Assembly: GCA_964478075.1 (NCBI GenBank)
Contig: CAYZGO010000037.1
Coordinates: 1 to 25,421 of the forward strand
DNA length: 25,421 bases
Reading direction: 5' to 3'
From: DAOUEX01 sp034430235
GTDB taxonomy: Bacteria > Chloroflexota > Anaerolineae > UBA2200
The notes below the pieces were generated by a model. The model was not told where the DNA came from, made no database searches, and saw only the letters and a program-made list of their open reading frames with translations. The translations under genes and the position numbers were made by a program. Positions 23,344 through 25,421 of this stretch are shown here, piece after piece; position 1 is the first letter of the stretch, and the number at the start of each line of letters is the position of its first letter.

Positions 23344-24153
23344 ATGAACACACGCAGAGGTCCAATTTCTGAACTGAGATTGTATCTCACCTATCTTGCA
23401 CAGCACATCAAGTCACGGATGAGCTATCGGGCTGACTTTGTAATCGCCAATCTGCTGTTCGTCTTTATGGCTGCATCGCAGATTCTATTCGTGTCCCTGG
23501 TGTTTAGCCAGGTAAGGCAGATCAACGGCTGGGGTTTCTGGGAAGTACTGCTCATCTATGGCCTCTCCTCTCTGACCATAGCGGTGTGTCAATGCTTCAC
23601 CGGCATCGTCACACACTTACCGTACATGATCATCCGTGGCGAGTTCGACCAGATGCTGACCCGCCCGGTCAGCCCGCTCTGGTTGATGATGATGAGCCGC
23701 TTCAATGACCGCTGGTTGGTGACAATATTCATTCGTCTGCTGGTTCTATTGATAGCTGCTGGTCACGTGTTCAGCCCGGTCAAGTGGAGCACCATCGCTC
23801 TGCTCGCAGGCTTCTTTGTGTGCGGCCTGACCATCACCGTTGCCATCAACGTGATCTTTGCCGCACTCGCCTTCCACGTATTGGAGATTCGAGCGCTGTA
23901 TCATCTGTACCTGGGTGACCTTTACAACTTGAGCTACTACCCGCTGACCATCTACGGTGGCTTCCTGCAACTGCTGTTAACCTGGGTCTTCCCCTTGGCT
24001 TTTGTCAGTTTCGTGCCTATCTCATACCTGGTGGAAAAGACCTCCTATGCCAGACTGGCTGCCCTGCCTCCACTGGTGGCCGTCGCCATGGTCGTCTTGG
24101 CCCGGCACCTATGGCGAACAGGCCTGCGCGCTTATGAAAGCACGGGGAGTTAA
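23344..24153 (+). CDS. ABC-2 type exporter permease 2 (PF06182-like)
   Basis: A 269-aa inner-membrane protein, related in layout to permease 1 but divergent. It starts with an N-terminal amphipathic segment (YLAQHIKSRMSYRADFVI), followed by about six membrane helices. The loop motif IIRGEFDQMLTRPVSPL (about 96-112) is the counterpart of the 'RP' motif of the first permease. Two-permease sets with one ATPase in this family include antibiotic and viologen exporters; here the upstream glycan genes make lipid or glycan export another option. The ATG at 23344 lacks a good ribosome-binding site, so translation may be coupled to the gene ending 32 bp upstream. Confidence 0.92.
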   Translation: MNTRRGPISELRLYLTYLAQHIKSRMSYRADFVIANLLFVFMAASQILFVSLVFSQVRQINGWGFWEVLLIYGLSSLTIAVCQCFTGIVTHLPYMIIRGEFDQMLTRPVSPLWLMMMSRFNDRWLVTIFIRLLVLLIAAGHVFSPVKWSTIALLAGFFVCGLTITVAINVIFAALAFHVLEIRALYHLYLGDLYNLSYYPLTIYGGFLQLLLTWVFPLAFVSFVPISYLVEKTSYARLAALPPLVAVAMVVLARHLWRTGLRAYESTGS

Positions 24154-24210
24154 GCGGTAGTCGTGTACAGTGCTGCCAGCATAATCACACCGAGAAGAGT
24201 CGGCCGAGCT

Positions 24211-24229
24211 TCCCCGGGCATCGCGGGGA
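24211..24229 (+). terminator. Possible terminator of the ABC operon
   Basis: tccccg (24211-24216) pairs with cgggga (24224-24229) around 7 nt, followed by only ttt. It is the best hairpin after the permease 2 stop. The 274-bp stretch 24154-24427 otherwise contains a second hairpin (24365-24380) and the insertion-sequence end, but no gene. Confidence 0.4.
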
Positions 24230-24364
24230 TTTCAGCCCTGCTGTTCAACATCTCATTCCATCGCCTCCAGTCAGTGTGCTCCGTGGCTCGTGCCTGGCTT
24301 AGGACGCGGACTGTGGTCCGCCTAGAGCAGGTGTGAGGGACTTTTCTGGTGAGAGATGCTCAAA

Positions 24365-24380
24365 GGGGACAACAGTCCCC
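24365..24380. terminator. Hairpin flanking the insertion-sequence end
   Basis: ggggac (24365-24370), loop aaca, gtcccc (24375-24380) is a perfect 6-bp hairpin. It lies just outside the inferred IS end at 24392. With no T run on the plus strand, its role is uncertain. It could block read-through into or out of the element, since it has A-rich sequence (caaa) on its left that would read as ttt(g) on the minus strand. Confidence 0.35.
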
Positions 24381-24400
24381 GCTTCCAGGCATGTTAGGAG

Positions 24401-24439
24401 CAGTTCAAAAGCGAACCGTATTTCAGTTCAAAAGTGAAC
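24401..24439. repeat. Paired terminal repeats of the IS
   Basis: cagttcaaaagcgaac (24401-24416) and cagttcaaaagtgaac (24424-24439) differ at one base and are spaced 23 bp apart. Each is palindromic (gttc...gaac). They probably are transposase-binding sites at the element end. The second copy overlaps the transposase stop codon at 24428-24430. Confidence 0.8.
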
Positions 24440-25421
24440 TCTGAAACCGTGCAATGGATAGGTGACAGAGTGCACCATGGTGTCGTTCCACCAGACACGT
24501 ATCTCCATGATCTGGCGCCGAGGGTCAGGGATGAGGTGGATGTCAACGTATTCGCGGAGTGGCACATTGGGGACCTCGATTTCATGGTTGAACAGAGAGA
24601 TGCGGCGGTAGCCGTTAACCATTCTGGTCTCCCGAACGCAAAACACGTCTTTTGGTGAAGTGTACGGTTTAGGCAAGGAAAAAGGGCGAAAGAGGCTATT
24701 CCCGGCGGCCCTGGCTTTGTCGAAGCGAATACTGGGGATCTCCTTAGTAGTGGAATGGACTTGGTGGTTGTTGTAGCGATCAATCTCCTCCCTCAGAACG
24801 CAGCGGACATCTTCCAACTTATCGAGTTTCTCCAGGGCGCAGGTTCGAACGATGCGGTCCTGAAGCCAGCGGTAGGGTCTTTCGATTTTGCCTTTGGCCT
24901 GAGGAGAGAGGGCGTAGATAACTTCCACACCTAGAACGCGCATCATCTTGCGCCACTGAGGGTCAGCATCATCGGTTTGAAGGATGTGTTTGCGCCAGAC
25001 GCTATCCCTTCGTTGCACGAAGCGAAAGACGCGTAAGGAGTCAACGTAGTAGCACAGAGGGATACCCCACGTTTGCACGAGGGATTGTGTGGCCTGGATA
25101 TGAGCCCAAGTCGTCTCCTTTGGGAAGAAATCAGCGAACAACAGCTTACGGCTGTAGTCGTCGATGCTAGTGATGAGAGTCCACTTCTGTTCGGCGAAAG
25201 GGGACCATAGGTGGGTAGAGCCATCATGTTGGACTAGCGCGCCTATGGAGGCGGTCAACACTTCGCGATCGTGAGTCTGCCTTTTCTTGCGCGGTCTGTA
25301 GCAACCGAGGCGCTTGGCGCGGTCGATGATGGTGTTCAGAGAGACCTTGATGCCTTTCTTGGCGACGCGGTCTCGAATGGCAGAGTAGTTGTAGCTGGAG
25401 ATAGGTAGTCGCTTGTCCTGC
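24428..25421 (-). CDS. DDE integrase-core transposase (5' end outside window)
   Basis: The minus-strand frame is open from the window edge to a TGA at 24428-24430, giving at least 331 codons. The internal GTG at 25261 is not its start: upstream codons continue in frame (SSYNYSAIRDRVAKKG, then KRQTHDREV) and look like an N-terminal helix-turn-helix with a basic linker. Numbering from that GTG, the DDE residues are probably D13 (VQHDG), D74 (YYVDSLR) and E127 (QAKGKIERPYRWLQ). The last spacing (52 residues) is longer than the classic D-35-E. The C-terminal part (about 200-277) is a beta-rich domain like Mu-transposase/IS481 tails. The gene would cut and join element ends in transposition. No frameshift is visible. 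Confidence 0.88.
   Translation of the reverse strand, partial: QDKRLPISSYNYSAIRDRVAKKGIKVSLNTIIDRAKRLGCYRPRKKRQTHDREVLTASIGALVQHDGSTHLWSPFAEQKWTLITSIDDYSRKLLFADFFPKETTWAHIQATQSLVQTWGIPLCYYVDSLRVFRFVQRRDSVWRKHILQTDDADPQWRKMMRVLGVEVIYALSPQAKGKIERPYRWLQDRIVRTCALEKLDKLEDVRCVLREEIDRYNNHQVHSTTKEIPSIRFDKARAAGNSLFRPFSLPKPYTSPKDVFCVRETRMVNGYRRISLFNHEIEVPNVPLREYVDIHLIPDPRRQIMEIRVWWNDTMVHSVTYPLHGFRVHF

Larger units (their letters stand above)
24392..25421 (-). mobile_element. Insertion sequence, one end and most of the transposase (partial)
   Basis: The region contains a DDE transposase gene on the minus strand and, at its 3' side, two palindromic direct repeats (24401-24416, 24424-24439). I place the element end near 24392, where TGTTAGG begins, because many IS ends start with TG; this boundary is an inference. 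The other end lies right of the window. The family is not certain: the integrase-core layout resembles IS481/ISNCY-like elements. Confidence 0.75.

Overview
The window reads as chromosomal DNA of a bacterium, most likely a member of the Chloroflexota (Anaerolineae-like), probably from a metagenome. This is an inference. The pointers are an archaeal-type S-adenosylmethionine synthetase inside an otherwise bacterial operon under a SAM-I riboswitch, GT39 membrane glycosyltransferases with beta-sandwich tails, frequent GTG/TTG starts, and many short palindromic repeats both between and inside genes. No rRNA, tRNA or CRISPR array was recognised.

Layout. (1) 1-205 holds the cut-off end of an interspersed repeat, followed by a small P-loop kinase-like gene (206-802, +). 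(2) 890-4256 is a minus-strand group. In transcription order it has a small His/Met-rich two-helix membrane protein, a SAM-dependent methyltransferase, an 88-aa orphan domain, an OmpR-type response regulator and a HAMP histidine kinase; the last two overlap by 4 bp. (3) 4478-10969 is the most coherent unit: a consensus promoter, a SAM-I riboswitch with an unusually long P3 arm, an intrinsic terminator, then mtnA, a MetE-like methyltransferase, a PfkB-family kinase, archaeal-type MAT and ahcY. Together these cover methionine regeneration, SAM synthesis, SAH hydrolysis and one step of methylthioadenosine salvage, with SAM feedback at the front. (4) After a terminator and a new promoter, 11268-20090 is a surface-glycan group: a nucleotide-sugar SDR, a phosphohexomutase, a TatD hydrolase, GT2, GT4 and a large GT39 protein. 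Several of these overlap by 1-4 bp. (5) 20403-24153 has an esterase and a three-gene ABC-2 type exporter (one ATPase, two unlike permeases) with its own strong promoter inside the end of the esterase gene. (6) 24392-25421 is the end of an insertion sequence whose transposase runs off the window.

Repeats are a theme. About 260-bp repeat copies sit at 6917-7190 and 12350-12610, with a truncated third copy at 1-54. A 27-bp palindromic unit is tandemly triplicated in frame in the GT4 gene, and a short repeat-like segment appears in frame in the histidine kinase. Heptamer and inverted repeats occupy other gaps.

No wholly new system is proved here. The items most worth a second look are the riboswitch-led SAM-cycle operon with its atypical MetE-like enzyme and unassigned kinase, the His-rich two-component group, and the repeats that have entered coding sequence.
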